Below, in pieces: positions 42,126-49,257 of a stretch of DNA of 49,257 nt; within the stretch, counting starts at the first letter, position 1, and the number at the start of each line of letters is the position of its first letter. The notes beneath the pieces were generated by a model, which searched no databases, was not told the DNA's origin, and saw only the letters and a program-made list of their open reading frames with translations. The position numbers were made by a program, and so were the translations under genes. This DNA is from Caulobacter segnis (GTDB taxonomy: Bacteria > Pseudomonadota > Alphaproteobacteria > Caulobacterales > Caulobacteraceae): contig NZ_QFQZ01000031.1 in NCBI RefSeq assembly GCF_003243465.1, positions 1 through 49,257 of the forward strand, written 5' to 3'.

Positions 42126-42455
42126 GGGCTCATCGTTCTCGATACCACGGCCTTCCTCGCCCTCGTGGCGAGGATCCATGGCTCGGCTTGGCTAAACCTA
42201 TGGCCATGGGACCCGCTATCTGCGGAGCCCCATTGTCGCGCATCGGCTGCCGAGCACTGGGCCCTAGGCACAAGGCCTAGGGAGGCGGGATCAATTTCGG
42301 CAGAACCCCACCCTTAATGCCCGCTAACGCTTGGCCGAACAGGGGCGAAACGAATCAGGACCGAATCGGCGACGTTCGCGAATTCGATCTTTGTTCCCTA
42401 CAAGCTATTGTAGCCTAATTCGCGTTAACCACAAATCGAAGCTTCGCCGGCCGGC
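42126..42455. other. Convergent intergenic region between ogt and DUF3617 gene
   Basis: 330 bp with no gene that I can support, at the 3' ends of two convergent genes. It contains two small perfect hairpins: CCCTAGGC / GCCTAGGG at 42262-42282 with a 5-nt loop, and CTACAA / TTGTAG at 42398-42413 with a 4-nt loop. GC content falls towards the right. No tRNA fold is evident. Confidence 0.45.
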
Positions 42456-42917
42456 CTATTTGGCCGCCTGTTCCACCGGGCAATCGGCCGAGACGCGCTT
42501 GGCGCTCATCACGCCCGCCAGGGGCAGGCCGTTGATGGTTTTCATGTGGATGTTCAGGGTGAAGCTCTCGGGCGTGTACGAGCCGTCGGCCGTCACCGGG
42601 GCGACGCGGTCCTTCTTGTCGGTCCAGGTGCCCTTCAGCTTGATCTTGCCGTTGGAGACGACATTGGTCGTGTAGTCGCAGCGGTACTTCTTGGTGCAGA
42701 TCCCGCGCGAGAACTGCTCGACGTCGGCGGGCTTCAGGCACTTGCTCTCGCTGCCGGCGGGAATCGGCCCGACCCGATAGTCGTACTCCCAGTGGCCCGG
42801 GAGAATCGTCCGCGCGGCGGCGGGGGGCGCAGGGGCCTGCCGGGCCTGGCTGGACGCGGCCATGGGCAGGGCGGCGGCCAGGGCCAGGACGGAAGCGGCG
42901 AGGGCGGTCGAACGCAT
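42456..42917 (-). CDS. DUF3617 family secreted protein
   Basis: A protein of 153 residues. ATG 42917 is preceded by AAGGAG at 9-bp spacing; an ATG six codons earlier has its GGGAGGG only 1 bp away and is less likely. The signal peptide (ALAASVLALAAALPMAASSQA) is followed by LPGHWEYDYRVGPIPAGSESKCLKP, VEQFSRGICTKKYRCDYT and MSAKRVSADCP, the DUF3617 pattern with four or more cysteines. The function is unknown; the protein is periplasmic. Confidence 0.82.
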   Translation of the reverse strand: MRSTALAASVLALAAALPMAASSQARQAPAPPAAARTILPGHWEYDYRVGPIPAGSESKCLKPADVEQFSRGICTKKYRCDYTTNVVSNGKIKLKGTWTDKKDRVAPVTADGSYTPESFTLNIHMKTINGLPLAGVMSAKRVSADCPVEQAAK

Positions 42918-43031
42918 ACGGCGGGTCTCCTTCATGCCCTCCCTATATAGAGCGTCACATGAACCGTGCTTGAAGGCGAAGGCGTGGCGCCGGGTTCCTT
43001 CCGCGCCCGCCAACGAAACCGCCGCGCAGCC

Positions 43032-43061
43032 TTGACTCAAGGGGCGGCCTTCGCCTATATC
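43032..43061 (+). promoter_or_regulatory. Sigma-70 promoter of rpmB
   Basis: TTGACT at 43032-43037 and TATATC at 43056-43061 are separated by 18 bp. The leader to the rpmB ATG is about 105 bp. Confidence 0.6.
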
Positions 43062-43170
43062 GCCCGCTCTCGCGCGGCCGGCTCGTTCGGATCGCGTGCC
43101 CAAGTTCATATCTTAGCGGGCCAGGCTCTTCTCAAGAGGGCGGGGCTTCGCCCAAGCCAAGGTAACCACC

Positions 43171-43470
43171 ATGTCGCGCCGTTGCGAACTTACCGGTATC
43201 GGTCCGATGGTCGGCCACAATGTGAGCCACTCGAACATCAAGACCAAGCGCCGCTTCCTGCCGGCCCTGTCGCCCGCCACGCTCCAGTCGGAGTCGCTGG
43301 GCCAGACCTTCAAGCTGCGCATCAGCAACGCGGCCCTGCGCACCCTGGACTTCAAGGGCGGCCTTGACGTGTTCCTGCTGGGCGCCAAGGACGAGCAGCT
43401 GTCGCCGCGCGCCCTGAAGATCAAGGCCCAGGTCAAGGCCAAGGCCAAGGCCGCCGCTCAGGCTGCTTAA
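43171..43470 (+). CDS. rpmB: 50S ribosomal protein L28
   Basis: A protein of 99 residues, the usual length for alphaproteobacterial L28. MSRRCELTGIGPMVGHNVSHSNIKTKRRFLPAL is an unmistakable L28 opening, and RISNAALRTLDFKGGLD follows. The tail is Lys/Ala rich. It binds the large subunit near the E site. It is monocistronic, with a clear promoter upstream and a terminator downstream. Confidence 0.98.
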   Translation: MSRRCELTGIGPMVGHNVSHSNIKTKRRFLPALSPATLQSESLGQTFKLRISNAALRTLDFKGGLDVFLLGAKDEQLSPRALKIKAQVKAKAKAAAQAA

Positions 43471-43502
43471 GGCTGATCGGCCCTTCAAGGCTGAAGATTA
43501 CG

Positions 43503-43534
43503 AAACCCGCCGGGCGAGAGCTCGGCGGGTTTTT
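43503..43534 (+). terminator. Intrinsic terminator after rpmB
   Basis: The stem AAACCCGCCG (43503-43512) with CGGCGGGTTT (43523-43532) has a 10-nt loop and ends in TTTTT. It begins 33 bp after the rpmB stop. Confidence 0.9.
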
Positions 43535-43701
43535 CGTTGTGGGGAGCGGGGCGGGGGGCGGCTGAGCGCCGGAACGAGACATTGGGATCGCGCCGGAGAT
43601 TGCTCATTCGGTGACTTCGCCCTCACCAGCGTCGCCTAGGGCTCGGTGGAGGGGTATTACCGATCTAAGCAAGGTATTTGTCTTGTCGGGGGCATGGGAT
43701 A

Positions 43702-45063
43702 GTGAGCAGCAAGTTGAAGCTCGGCGAGGAGATCCTCACCGATCTGGCGGCGATCCAGGATCAGTCTCACCGGGACAAAATGCTCGGCGACGAGTTCGAC
43801 CTGCCGCGCCTGATCGGCGTAGGGAACGGCCGCACGCTTCAGGTCACTAAGGCCATAGACGGTGCGATCACTGCATTGGCCGTTCAGCTGAAGGCGGAAC
43901 GCCCCAAGCTTGTCAAATCGATCACCAGCAAAGATTTCGTCAGCTTGGTTCGCGCGGCCTGTGGCCCGATCCTCGCAGAGCTCGATCTCGACCGACCTTT
44001 CGCAGAAACAGGTGCAGAGCTCGTCACGAGGGTCGAGAAGGCCGTCGATGAACAGCTCGCGGGCCTTCCACGTCGCGAGCACGCCTTTGGCGTCACGTTG
44101 TTCGGCGACCCTGGCGTCGCGCCGTTCTCGATTGGGCCGGTCCGCTTTGAAGAATGGGATGCATGGCTAACCCGCAAACGCGCGGATGGTGGATTGTCTG
44201 CGATCACCGAACAGCGCTTGCGCAAAGCGTGGGCTGGCAAAAAACTCAATAAGCGGAAGCCTAGCATGGCCTCTGTGCAGGAACGCAACATCCTTAGCGC
44301 AATGCGAGGCGCGCCGTATGTGGCCAGCGTCCGCATCGAAGGGTTCGCTTCGAGCGCAGGTCTGGAGGCTGCCGCCACCGCCGTGCGCCTTGCAGTAACA
44401 ACTGTCGCCCTGTTATGGCCCACTCCGTCGCGCGCTCTTGAAGGCATGCGCCTACGGTTCGATCCATCGCATCACATGGAAGAAGCCGTGACATTCATTC
44501 CGGGCCGCGTCGTCGCTGGGGGATCCCGTTTGCGCGGCACACCCTTCGGCCCGAGTCTCACGCCCGACGAATGGGCAAACAGTCAAGCGGCCGTCAAACC
44601 CGTCTTCAGCGCGGCCGGTGATGCCATCGCGTTGCTCACTGATCCGGACGACAATCCTCCGCGCGTGGGAATCCTGCGCGCCCTTCTCCAATCACTCATG
44701 TGGTTTTACGCCGGCTGCCGCGAGCTAAACGATCCAATCGCCATCGTAAACTTCACCGCTAGCCTCGACGCCCTAGCCAGTGGTGCGCAAGGCCAAGGGA
44801 TCCTAGACGTGCTGAAGGCAAGGCTCGGATGGGCCCCCGATGCGGCCTTCTACACGGACGGCACGACCCTGAAACAGGTGGTCGAAAAGCTCTACGGTGA
44901 GGGACGCAGTCAGCTTGTCCATGGGACGAGCAAGCGGATCGGTTATGACTGGGCAGCCGAACGTGCCCAGGCGGAGAGTCTCGCTGGTCGCGCGCTCATC
45001 GCGTGCCTTGAGTTTGTGGCAGCCAACCCGAATTTGGACAAAGCGAAAGCGCTCCGAGTCTAG
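43702..45063 (+). CDS. ApeA-like HEPN domain protein, probably acquired
   Basis: A protein of 453 residues from GTG 43702 (GGGGG upstream). The C-terminal third is helical and resembles the ApeA-type HEPN domain, with LQSLMWFYAGCRELNDPIAIVNFTASLDAL followed by VEKLYGEGRSQLVHGTSKRIG. R402 and H407 form the HEPN Rx4H motif seen in RNA-cleaving members. The N-terminal 300 residues are of a type I do not recognise. Base composition and codon use are clearly less GC-biased than in neighbouring genes (many AAA, CTT and GCA codons), suggesting horizontal transfer. ApeA is an anti-phage abortive infection protein; a defence role here is plausible but inferred. Confidence 0.72.
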   Translation: MSSKLKLGEEILTDLAAIQDQSHRDKMLGDEFDLPRLIGVGNGRTLQVTKAIDGAITALAVQLKAERPKLVKSITSKDFVSLVRAACGPILAELDLDRPFAETGAELVTRVEKAVDEQLAGLPRREHAFGVTLFGDPGVAPFSIGPVRFEEWDAWLTRKRADGGLSAITEQRLRKAWAGKKLNKRKPSMASVQERNILSAMRGAPYVASVRIEGFASSAGLEAAATAVRLAVTTVALLWPTPSRALEGMRLRFDPSHHMEEAVTFIPGRVVAGGSRLRGTPFGPSLTPDEWANSQAAVKPVFSAAGDAIALLTDPDDNPPRVGILRALLQSLMWFYAGCRELNDPIAIVNFTASLDALASGAQGQGILDVLKARLGWAPDAAFYTDGTTLKQVVEKLYGEGRSQLVHGTSKRIGYDWAAERAQAESLAGRALIACLEFVAANPNLDKAKALRV

Positions 45064-45299
45064 CAAGCGTCGGCGGGATCGGGAGGCGGCGTGAACCTCT
45101 GACCGAGCCAACCTTCCTTGAGCGCTGCGGCCTTCCGCCGTGCGCCATGTCTCCGCGTTGGCAGCATCGAATTCGCCGTCACCACGACCGCTGCCAGGAA
45201 GTGGAACCTCTGAACGGAAGCGGTGAGTCACCTCCTTCCGCCAGGAATGTTCTGGCCGCCAGGACACGGTTCGCCCGAGCAGCCCCCACCCCCAAAACA

Positions 45300-45330
45300 A
45301 AACCCGCCGCGGCTGGGCCGCGGCGGGTTT
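45300..45330. terminator. Bidirectional terminator
   Basis: A perfect 14-bp stem (45300-45313 AAACCCGCCGCGGC with 45317-45330) and a 3-nt loop. The A-rich flank AAAACAAAA on the left gives a U-rich tail for minus-strand transcripts coming from the UrcA-like gene. Confidence 0.75.
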
Positions 45331-45340
45331 GTGACGCTTG

Positions 45341-45389
45341 GTACTGTTACGCTGGGTACTCGGAACGCTGTACTGTTACGCGGGGTACT
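45341..45389 (+). repeat. Pair of 20-bp direct repeats
   Basis: GTACTGTTACGC-T-GGGTACT at 45341-45360 recurs at 45370-45389 with one change (G for T), separated by CGGAACGCT. The repeat ends in GTAC-type half-dyads. It lies just past the 3' end of the UrcA-like gene. Confidence 0.65.
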
Positions 45390-45403
45390 AAGCTTGGGGC
45401 GCC

Positions 45404-45700
45404 TTAGCGCGAAACGGCGCCCGAGGCGGGGTTCGCGGTGTTGTAGGCGGTCAGGGCCGGGTTGTTGATCTTGGCGACGGCGTCGTTGACCGAGGCGCGG
45501 ATGCAGGCCGGGTACATGTAGCCGGCGAGGGCTTCGCCGCGGATGTCCTGCCAGCAGACGGTCGAGGCCGCCTTGACGATTTCGGCGCGGACTTCGGCGG
45601 CCGACTTGCCGGCGACCTTGACGCGCATTTCAGCGGCCGAGGCCGGAGCGGCGGCGGCCAGAGCGATGGCCGAAGCGGCCAGAACGATGGAGCGGATCAT
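45404..45700 (-). CDS. UrcA-like exported protein (copy 1)
   Basis: A protein of 98 residues. ATG 45700 gives the signal peptide MIRSIVLAASAIALAAAAPASA followed by AEMRVKVAGKSAAEVRAEIVKAASTVCWQD and ACIRASVNDAVAKINNPALTAYN. The two cysteines and the final A-VAKxN-L-AY pattern match UrcA-type proteins of Caulobacterales and sphingomonads, small periplasmic proteins of unknown function. A paralogue lies 239 bp upstream in the same direction, with a matching leader. A longer frame reaching back to 45823 is leader. Confidence 0.75.
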   Translation of the reverse strand: MIRSIVLAASAIALAAAAPASAAEMRVKVAGKSAAEVRAEIVKAASTVCWQDIRGEALAGYMYPACIRASVNDAVAKINNPALTAYNTANPASGAVSR

Positions 45701-45741
45701 GTCGATGTTCCGAAAGGGGGTTGGGCGCAACCACCTCCAGA

Positions 45742-45759
45742 CGCGTTCCTCTGACGGTC
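45742..45759 (-). promoter_or_regulatory. Conserved leader block, copy 1
   Basis: On the minus strand GACCGTCAGAGGAACGCG is identical to the block at 46294-46311. The following 35 bases are also similar, with GGTTG...CCAACC able to pair. It lies 41 bp before the start codon. Confidence 0.55.
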
Positions 45760-45898
45760 GCCGAGGTCTTGCGCTCGCTGGATCCGTCGGTAGCGATATA
45801 GCAACGTTCTGCTGGGTGAACAACGATAATGTTGCAATGCACCCTAAAATGGGTCGGCTTCGTGGCGACTGCCGCGCGAGGGGCGCCGCAGCGTAAAA

Positions 45899-45926
45899 AA
45901 CCCGCGAGCCGGAGAGCCCGCGGGTT
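45899..45926. terminator. Terminator between the UrcA-like genes
   Basis: The stem AACCCGCG / CGCGGGTT (45899-45906 and 45919-45926) has a 12-nt loop and is flanked by TAAAAAA, giving a U run on the minus strand 12 bp past the stop of the second copy. The two paralogues are therefore probably separate transcripts. Confidence 0.75.
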
Positions 45927-45938
45927 CTTTGCTCGGGA

Positions 45939-46250
45939 TTAGCGAGCCGCCACGCGCAGGGCGTAGACCGAGCGGTTCTGGGCCTTGTCGAAGGCGATCA
46001 GCTCGGCGCTGTTGGTGCGGGCCACGGCGTCGCGGGTGATTTCGCGCACGCAGTAGGGGGCCAGGTCGTTGGCGGAGGGGTTGCCGACCAGGTCTTCCTG
46101 GCAGAGCTGCTTGGCGGCTTGCAGGATCTCGGCGTGGACCTCGGCCGGAGCGCGGCCGCGCACCTTGACGGTGATTTCGCCGGCGCTGGCGGAGGTGGCG
46201 GCGGTGGTGGCCATCAGGGCGCTGACGGCGATAACGAGCAGACGGATCAT
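45939..46250 (-). CDS. UrcA-like exported protein (copy 2)
   Basis: A protein of 103 residues from ATG 46250, a paralogue of the neighbouring 98-residue protein. The signal peptide ends ATSASA; the mature part is GEITVKVRGRAPAEVHAEILQAAKQLCQED and PYCVREITRDAVARTNSAELIAFD. The alignment with copy 1 is clear (VKVxGxxxAEVxAEIxxAAxxxC), but identity is moderate. Both are probably periplasmic and disulfide bonded. The function is unknown. Confidence 0.78.
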   Translation of the reverse strand: MIRLLVIAVSALMATTAATSASAGEITVKVRGRAPAEVHAEILQAAKQLCQEDLVGNPSANDLAPYCVREITRDAVARTNSAELIAFDKAQNRSVYALRVAAR

Positions 46251-46293
46251 GGTGATAGTCCCGGAAAGGAGGTTGGGTTCAACCGCCTCCCGG

Positions 46294-46311
46294 CGCGTTC
46301 CTCTGACGGTC
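46294..46311 (-). promoter_or_regulatory. Conserved leader block, copy 2
   Basis: GACCGTCAGAGGAACGCG on the minus strand is identical to the block at 45742-45759. It is followed by GGAGGCGGTTGAACCCAACC with self-pairing potential and lies 43 bp before the start codon. Confidence 0.55.
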
Positions 46312-46400
46312 CGTGGGTTCTCGCCTCATCAACCGTCACCGACAGACATGCATGACACCGGTGTCTGTTGCAAGTGCGAAAGCACCGATTCCGGAAAAAA

Positions 46401-46414
46401 TGTTAGCGGTAACA
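46401..46414. promoter_or_regulatory. LacI/GntR-type operator candidate
   Basis: TGTTAGCGGTAACA is a 14-bp dyad centred on CG with one symmetric mismatch, close to operators of LacI-family gluconate regulators. It is followed by TCGTTGCCAACGA, another short dyad. It lies about 150 bp upstream of the second UrcA-like gene, in a locally AT-richer stretch. Confidence 0.45.
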
Positions 46415-46490
46415 TATCGTTGCCAACGAAACGATTTCAAGCGCTTACGACTTTATGTTTCACGCCGCGGAGCGGTCGCGAAACGCGGGT

Positions 46491-47564
46491 TCAGCGCTTG
46501 CGGGCCGGCTTCTTGTGCGGCGCGGCAGGAGCCGGCGGCGGGGGAGGGGGCGGCGTCCAGTCGAAGGCCAGCAGCAGGGTGCGTTGCTTGGCGCTGACCG
46601 CCCCGTCGTCCGAGATCAGGTAGATGCGGATCGCGCCCGACGGCGAGCTGGAAAGGGCCAGCCCTTCGAAATTGTCGCGCGGCATGGCGCCGTCGATGTG
46701 CAGGGCGGCCGCCGTGCGCTGGCGGGCGGCGGGCAGGGTCGGGTCGGAGATGAAGCGCACGATGCTGCGCCAGCCGCGGATGGGGTCATAGCCCCGGTGC
46801 AGGGTGGCGACGGCGGTTCCCTGGAACGGCGCGAAGGCGGTCAGGCCCCAGGTGAAGTCCGGGCCCGACTGCGGCGCCAGCGACTTGCAGTCGGCCGACA
46901 GGCGGCAAAGCCACACCTCGCCCTCCTCGCCGCCGACCAGATAGGCGTCGGGGCCGGCGGCCGGATAGGCGGCCAGGGCCTCCATGCCCTCGTTCTCAGG
47001 GAAGATGGTGGCGGGCTTGGGGGCGGGACGGGGCGTTCCCCAGCCGCTATCGGCCTGGGCCGGATAGAGCCAGATGCGATGGTCGCCCTCGAAGCTGACC
47101 AGGCGGTCGCCGTTCGGCATCACCGCCAGGCCTTCGGCGTCGGCGTTACGCTTGCCTTGCAGCGGCTGGCCGTCGAGGCCTTTCAGCGGAAAGAGCTTGC
47201 CGCCCGTCAGGCCCGCCAGGCGCCCGGCGGCGTCCAGCTGGATCCTGGCCTCGAAGACGTCGCCCTCGTCGCTGATCGCGGTCAGCACGTCGCCCGCGCC
47301 GATGCGCAGGTCCGAGAGGCCGTGCAGGCGGCTGGTGTCGGGGCTGGTCAGCACCAGGCCGCCGGCATAGGTGAACCCGCCCTCGGCCGTGACCTTGGCC
47401 GGATCGGCGGCGTCCATCGGAATGGGCGTGGCGACGACGGTGATCTCGGGGCCCGCCTTGACCGGCGCGGCGGGGACGACCGGCGGCGGCGGGGCGGCGT
47501 GCTGGGCGCAGCCGGCGACCAGGCCGCCGGCCAGGGCCAGGCTCAACGCCAGCCGAGCCCTCAC
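46491..47564 (-). CDS. Esterase-like/phytase-like lipoprotein (PF13449 type)
   Basis: A protein of 357 residues from GTG 47564, which overlaps the cobT stop as GTGA. A lipoprotein signal ends LAGGLVAGC. The rest is a beta-propeller-like domain: GLSDLRIGAGDVLTAISDEGDVFEARI, NADAEGLAVMPNGDRLVSFEGDHRIWLY, NEGMEALAAYP and PRDNFEGLALSSSPSGAIRIYLISDD, matching the 'esterase-like activity of phytase' family. The C-terminus carries a run of prolines and a basic end. The substrate is unknown. Translational coupling to cobT is frequent in Caulobacterales, I believe, but its meaning is unclear. Confidence 0.85.
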   Translation of the reverse strand: MRARLALSLALAGGLVAGCAQHAAPPPPVVPAAPVKAGPEITVVATPIPMDAADPAKVTAEGGFTYAGGLVLTSPDTSRLHGLSDLRIGAGDVLTAISDEGDVFEARIQLDAAGRLAGLTGGKLFPLKGLDGQPLQGKRNADAEGLAVMPNGDRLVSFEGDHRIWLYPAQADSGWGTPRPAPKPATIFPENEGMEALAAYPAAGPDAYLVGGEEGEVWLCRLSADCKSLAPQSGPDFTWGLTAFAPFQGTAVATLHRGYDPIRGWRSIVRFISDPTLPAARQRTAAALHIDGAMPRDNFEGLALSSSPSGAIRIYLISDDGAVSAKQRTLLLAFDWTPPPPPPPAPAAPHKKPARKR

Positions 47565-49257
47565 GCCGGCGTCCTGGCGGGCTTGGCCGCCTGCGGGGTC
47601 ACCACCGGGAGCGGCGCGAGCAGGCCGCGCGCGCGGGCGATCTGGCGCGGCTCTTCCTCGAACAGGGCCGCCAGCTGCTCGACCAGCACGCCACCCAGTT
47701 GCTCGACATCGACGATGGTCACCGCGCGGCGGTAGTAGCGCGTCACGTCGTGGCCGATGCCGATGGCGATCAGCTCGACGGGGCTCTTGCCCTCGATCTC
47801 GGCGATGACCTGGCGCAAGTGGCGCTCCAGATAGTGGCCCGAATTGACGCTCAGGGTGCTGTCGTCCACCGGCGCGCCGTCGGAGATCACCATCAGAATG
47901 CGGCGAGCTTCGGGCCGGCCGACCAGGCGCTGGTGGGCCCACATCAGAGCCTCGCCGTCGATGTTCTCCTTGAGCAGCCCCTCGCGCATCATCAGGCCGA
48001 GGTTCTTGCGCGCCCGGCGCCAGGGGGCGTCGGCGGCCTTGTAGACGATGTGGCGCAGATCGTTCAGACGGCCAGGCGCGGCGGGCTTGCCGGCCTTGAT
48101 CCAGGCGTCGCGGCTGGAGCCGCCCTTCCAGGCGCGGGTCGTGAAGCCCAGCACCTCGGTCTTGACCCCGCAGCGCTCCAGGGTGCGCGCCAGGATGTCG
48201 GCGCAGATCGCCGCCACCATGATCGGCCGCCCGCGCATCGAGCCGGAGTTGTCGATCAGCAGGGTGACGACCGTGTCGCGGAACTCCTGGTCCTCCTCCT
48301 GCTTGAAGGACAGCGGCGCGGTCGGGTCGATGATCACCCGCGTCAGGCGGGCGACGTCCAGCATCCCTTCTTCGAGGTCAAAGGTCCAGGCGCGGTTCTG
48401 CTGGGCCAGGAGGCGGCGCTGCAGCTTGTTGGCCAGGCGCGAGACGACGCTGGAGAGGGCCGACAGCTGCTGGTCGAGATAAGCCCGCAGCCGGGTCAGC
48501 TCCTCGGCGTCGCACAGGTCCTCGGCCTGGACGATCTCGTCGAACTCGGTGGTGAAGATCTTGTACAGCGGCTCTCCGCCCTGGGCCTGGCCGGGATCGG
48601 GACGGGCGGGCTTGGCGCCGTCGCCCATGTCGGGCGCCTCGTCGGTCTCCTCGACCTCGCCGTCCTGCTCGGACTGGACCATCTCCTCGTCGCCGGACTC
48701 GGATTCGCGGTCGGAGGCCTCGCTCTCCTGCGGCGCGGAGCCTTCGGGCTGCTCGCCTTCGCCCTCGCCTTGTTCGTCGTCGGAGCCTTCGGTCGGGGAG
48801 TCGTCCTCGTCGCCGTCGTCCTCGTCGGCGCTCTCGGTGGAGTCGGCCATCTCTTCGCCCAGGTCGAGATCGCGCAGGATGTCGCGGCTGACGCGGGCGA
48901 AGGCGGCTTGGTCGTCGATGGCGGCGGCGAGGCGGTCGAGGTCCTTGCCGGCCCGCGCCTCGATGTCGGCGCGCAGGATGTCGACCAGAGCCTTGGCGCC
49001 GTCGGGCGGGGCGTCGCCGGTCAGGCGTTCGCGGACCAAGAGGCCCAGGATCTCGGCCATCGGGGCGGACTGGGTGTCGGTGGCGACCGCGCGGGTCAGG
49101 CCCTGCTTTTCCAGCCGGGTCTCGAGGGCGGCGGTCAGGTTGGCGCGGACGCCGCCCAGGGCGTTGGCGCCGATCGCTTCCAGCCGTGCTTGTTCGATCG
49201 CCTCGAAGGCGGCCTGGCCGTCGGGCGAAGCGGGGCGGGCGCGGGCGTGGGCGACGG
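47561..49257 (-). CDS. cobT: Aerobic cobaltochelatase subunit CobT (5' end outside window)
   Basis: About 565 residues are visible; the reading frame continues unbroken to the right edge, with sequence such as QAAFEAIEQARLEAIGANALGGVRANL before the internal Met at 49060, so the true start lies outside. A strongly acidic Asp/Glu/Ser-rich linker (roughly 48600-48860) divides the protein, as in known CobT. The C-terminal von Willebrand A domain has the MIDAS motif LLIDNSGSMRG and ISDGAP. With CobS and CobN it inserts cobalt into hydrogenobyrinic acid a,c-diamide in the aerobic B12 pathway. Confidence 0.95.
   Translation of the reverse strand, partial: VAHARARPASPDGQAAFEAIEQARLEAIGANALGGVRANLTAALETRLEKQGLTRAVATDTQSAPMAEILGLLVRERLTGDAPPDGAKALVDILRADIEARAGKDLDRLAAAIDDQAAFARVSRDILRDLDLGEEMADSTESADEDDGDEDDSPTEGSDDEQGEGEGEQPEGSAPQESEASDRESESGDEEMVQSEQDGEVEETDEAPDMGDGAKPARPDPGQAQGGEPLYKIFTTEFDEIVQAEDLCDAEELTRLRAYLDQQLSALSSVVSRLANKLQRRLLAQQNRAWTFDLEEGMLDVARLTRVIIDPTAPLSFKQEEDQEFRDTVVTLLIDNSGSMRGRPIMVAAICADILARTLERCGVKTEVLGFTTRAWKGGSSRDAWIKAGKPAAPGRLNDLRHIVYKAADAPWRRARKNLGLMMREGLLKENIDGEALMWAHQRLVGRPEARRILMVISDGAPVDDSTLSVNSGHYLERHLRQVIAEIEGKSPVELIAIGIGHDVTRYYRRAVTIVDVEQLGGVLVEQLAALFEEEPRQIARARGLLAPLPVVTPQAAKPARTPA

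Larger units (their letters stand above)
45064..45403. other. Region between HEPN gene and first UrcA-like gene
   Basis: 340 bp with no gene supported. It contains the sequence GAACCTCTGA twice (near 45092 and 45204), a strong bidirectional terminator at 45300-45330, and a pair of 20-bp direct repeats at 45341-45389. It may mark the right border of the acquired segment. Confidence 0.5.

Noticed and set aside
42126..42455. A tRNA or structured RNA gene in the ogt-DUF3617 gap
   Set aside because: Two small hairpins are present, but no cloverleaf, no TTCGA-type arm and no CCA end could be found.
44803..45300. A 165-residue minus-strand gene overlapping the HEPN gene end
   Set aside because: No ribosome binding site, no recognisable motif, and it overlaps a better-supported gene.

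Overview
The window is about 49 kb of GC-rich DNA with nearly gap-free coding on both strands. It carries large TonB-dependent receptors, a LacI regulator next to flavin-dependent halogenase-like genes, CdnL/CarD beside a 7Fe-8S ferredoxin, a RegB/RegA pair, UrcA-like exported proteins, DUF6491, DUF5690 and aerobic CobT. Together these point to an alphaproteobacterium of the Caulobacteraceae, most likely Caulobacter or a close relative. This placement rests on gene families and codon use, not on a database match. Functional names come from motif recognition by eye. I see no tRNA, rRNA, CRISPR array or intact insertion sequence.

Layout. 1-8.5 kb is a carbohydrate-uptake type locus: a GH3 glycosidase (cut by the window edge) and a LacI regulator on the minus strand, diverging from a TonB-dependent receptor and two tandem halogenase-family flavoproteins. 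8.5-15.2 kb is one tightly overlapped minus-strand operon, cyoABCD-surf1-regB-regA, a quinol oxidase together with its assembly factor and a redox two-component system. It is preceded by two FNR-like dyads 22 bp apart. 15.4-19.6 kb holds an MFS transporter converging on a second TonB-dependent receptor.

19.7-21.9 kb looks like a decayed nitric-oxide/denitrification locus: a frameshifted NnrS-like tail, an intact pseudoazurin, and the orphan DNA-binding end of a Crp/Fnr regulator. Next to it is an intact CRP-like protein that keeps its cyclic-nucleotide pocket. That gene is divergent, by only 35 bp, from a translationally coupled three-gene operon encoding TIR-TM-TPR, a 136-residue unknown, and TPR-SLOG-like-class III cyclase. 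This arrangement resembles cyclic-nucleotide immune signalling (Pycsar-like logic) but has a different architecture. It is the best candidate in the window for an undescribed system.

26.4-31.4 kb carries small proteins, a DUF6491 protein, NhaA, a DUF5690 transporter and a serine hydrolase. 31.6-38.8 kb carries cdnL, fdxA, an S4 protein and a Suv3-like helicase, a set that is usually contiguous in alphaproteobacteria but is split here by a GGDEF-EAL protein and a secreted protein. 38.9-43.5 kb holds a GFA protein, a free-standing CZB zinc protein, an amidohydrolase, Ogt, a DUF3617 protein and rpmB. 43.7-45.1 kb is a compositionally distinct ApeA-like HEPN gene, probably acquired and possibly defensive. 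45.4-49.3 kb has two paralogous UrcA-like genes that share a conserved leader, a phytase-like lipoprotein, and cobT running off the right edge.
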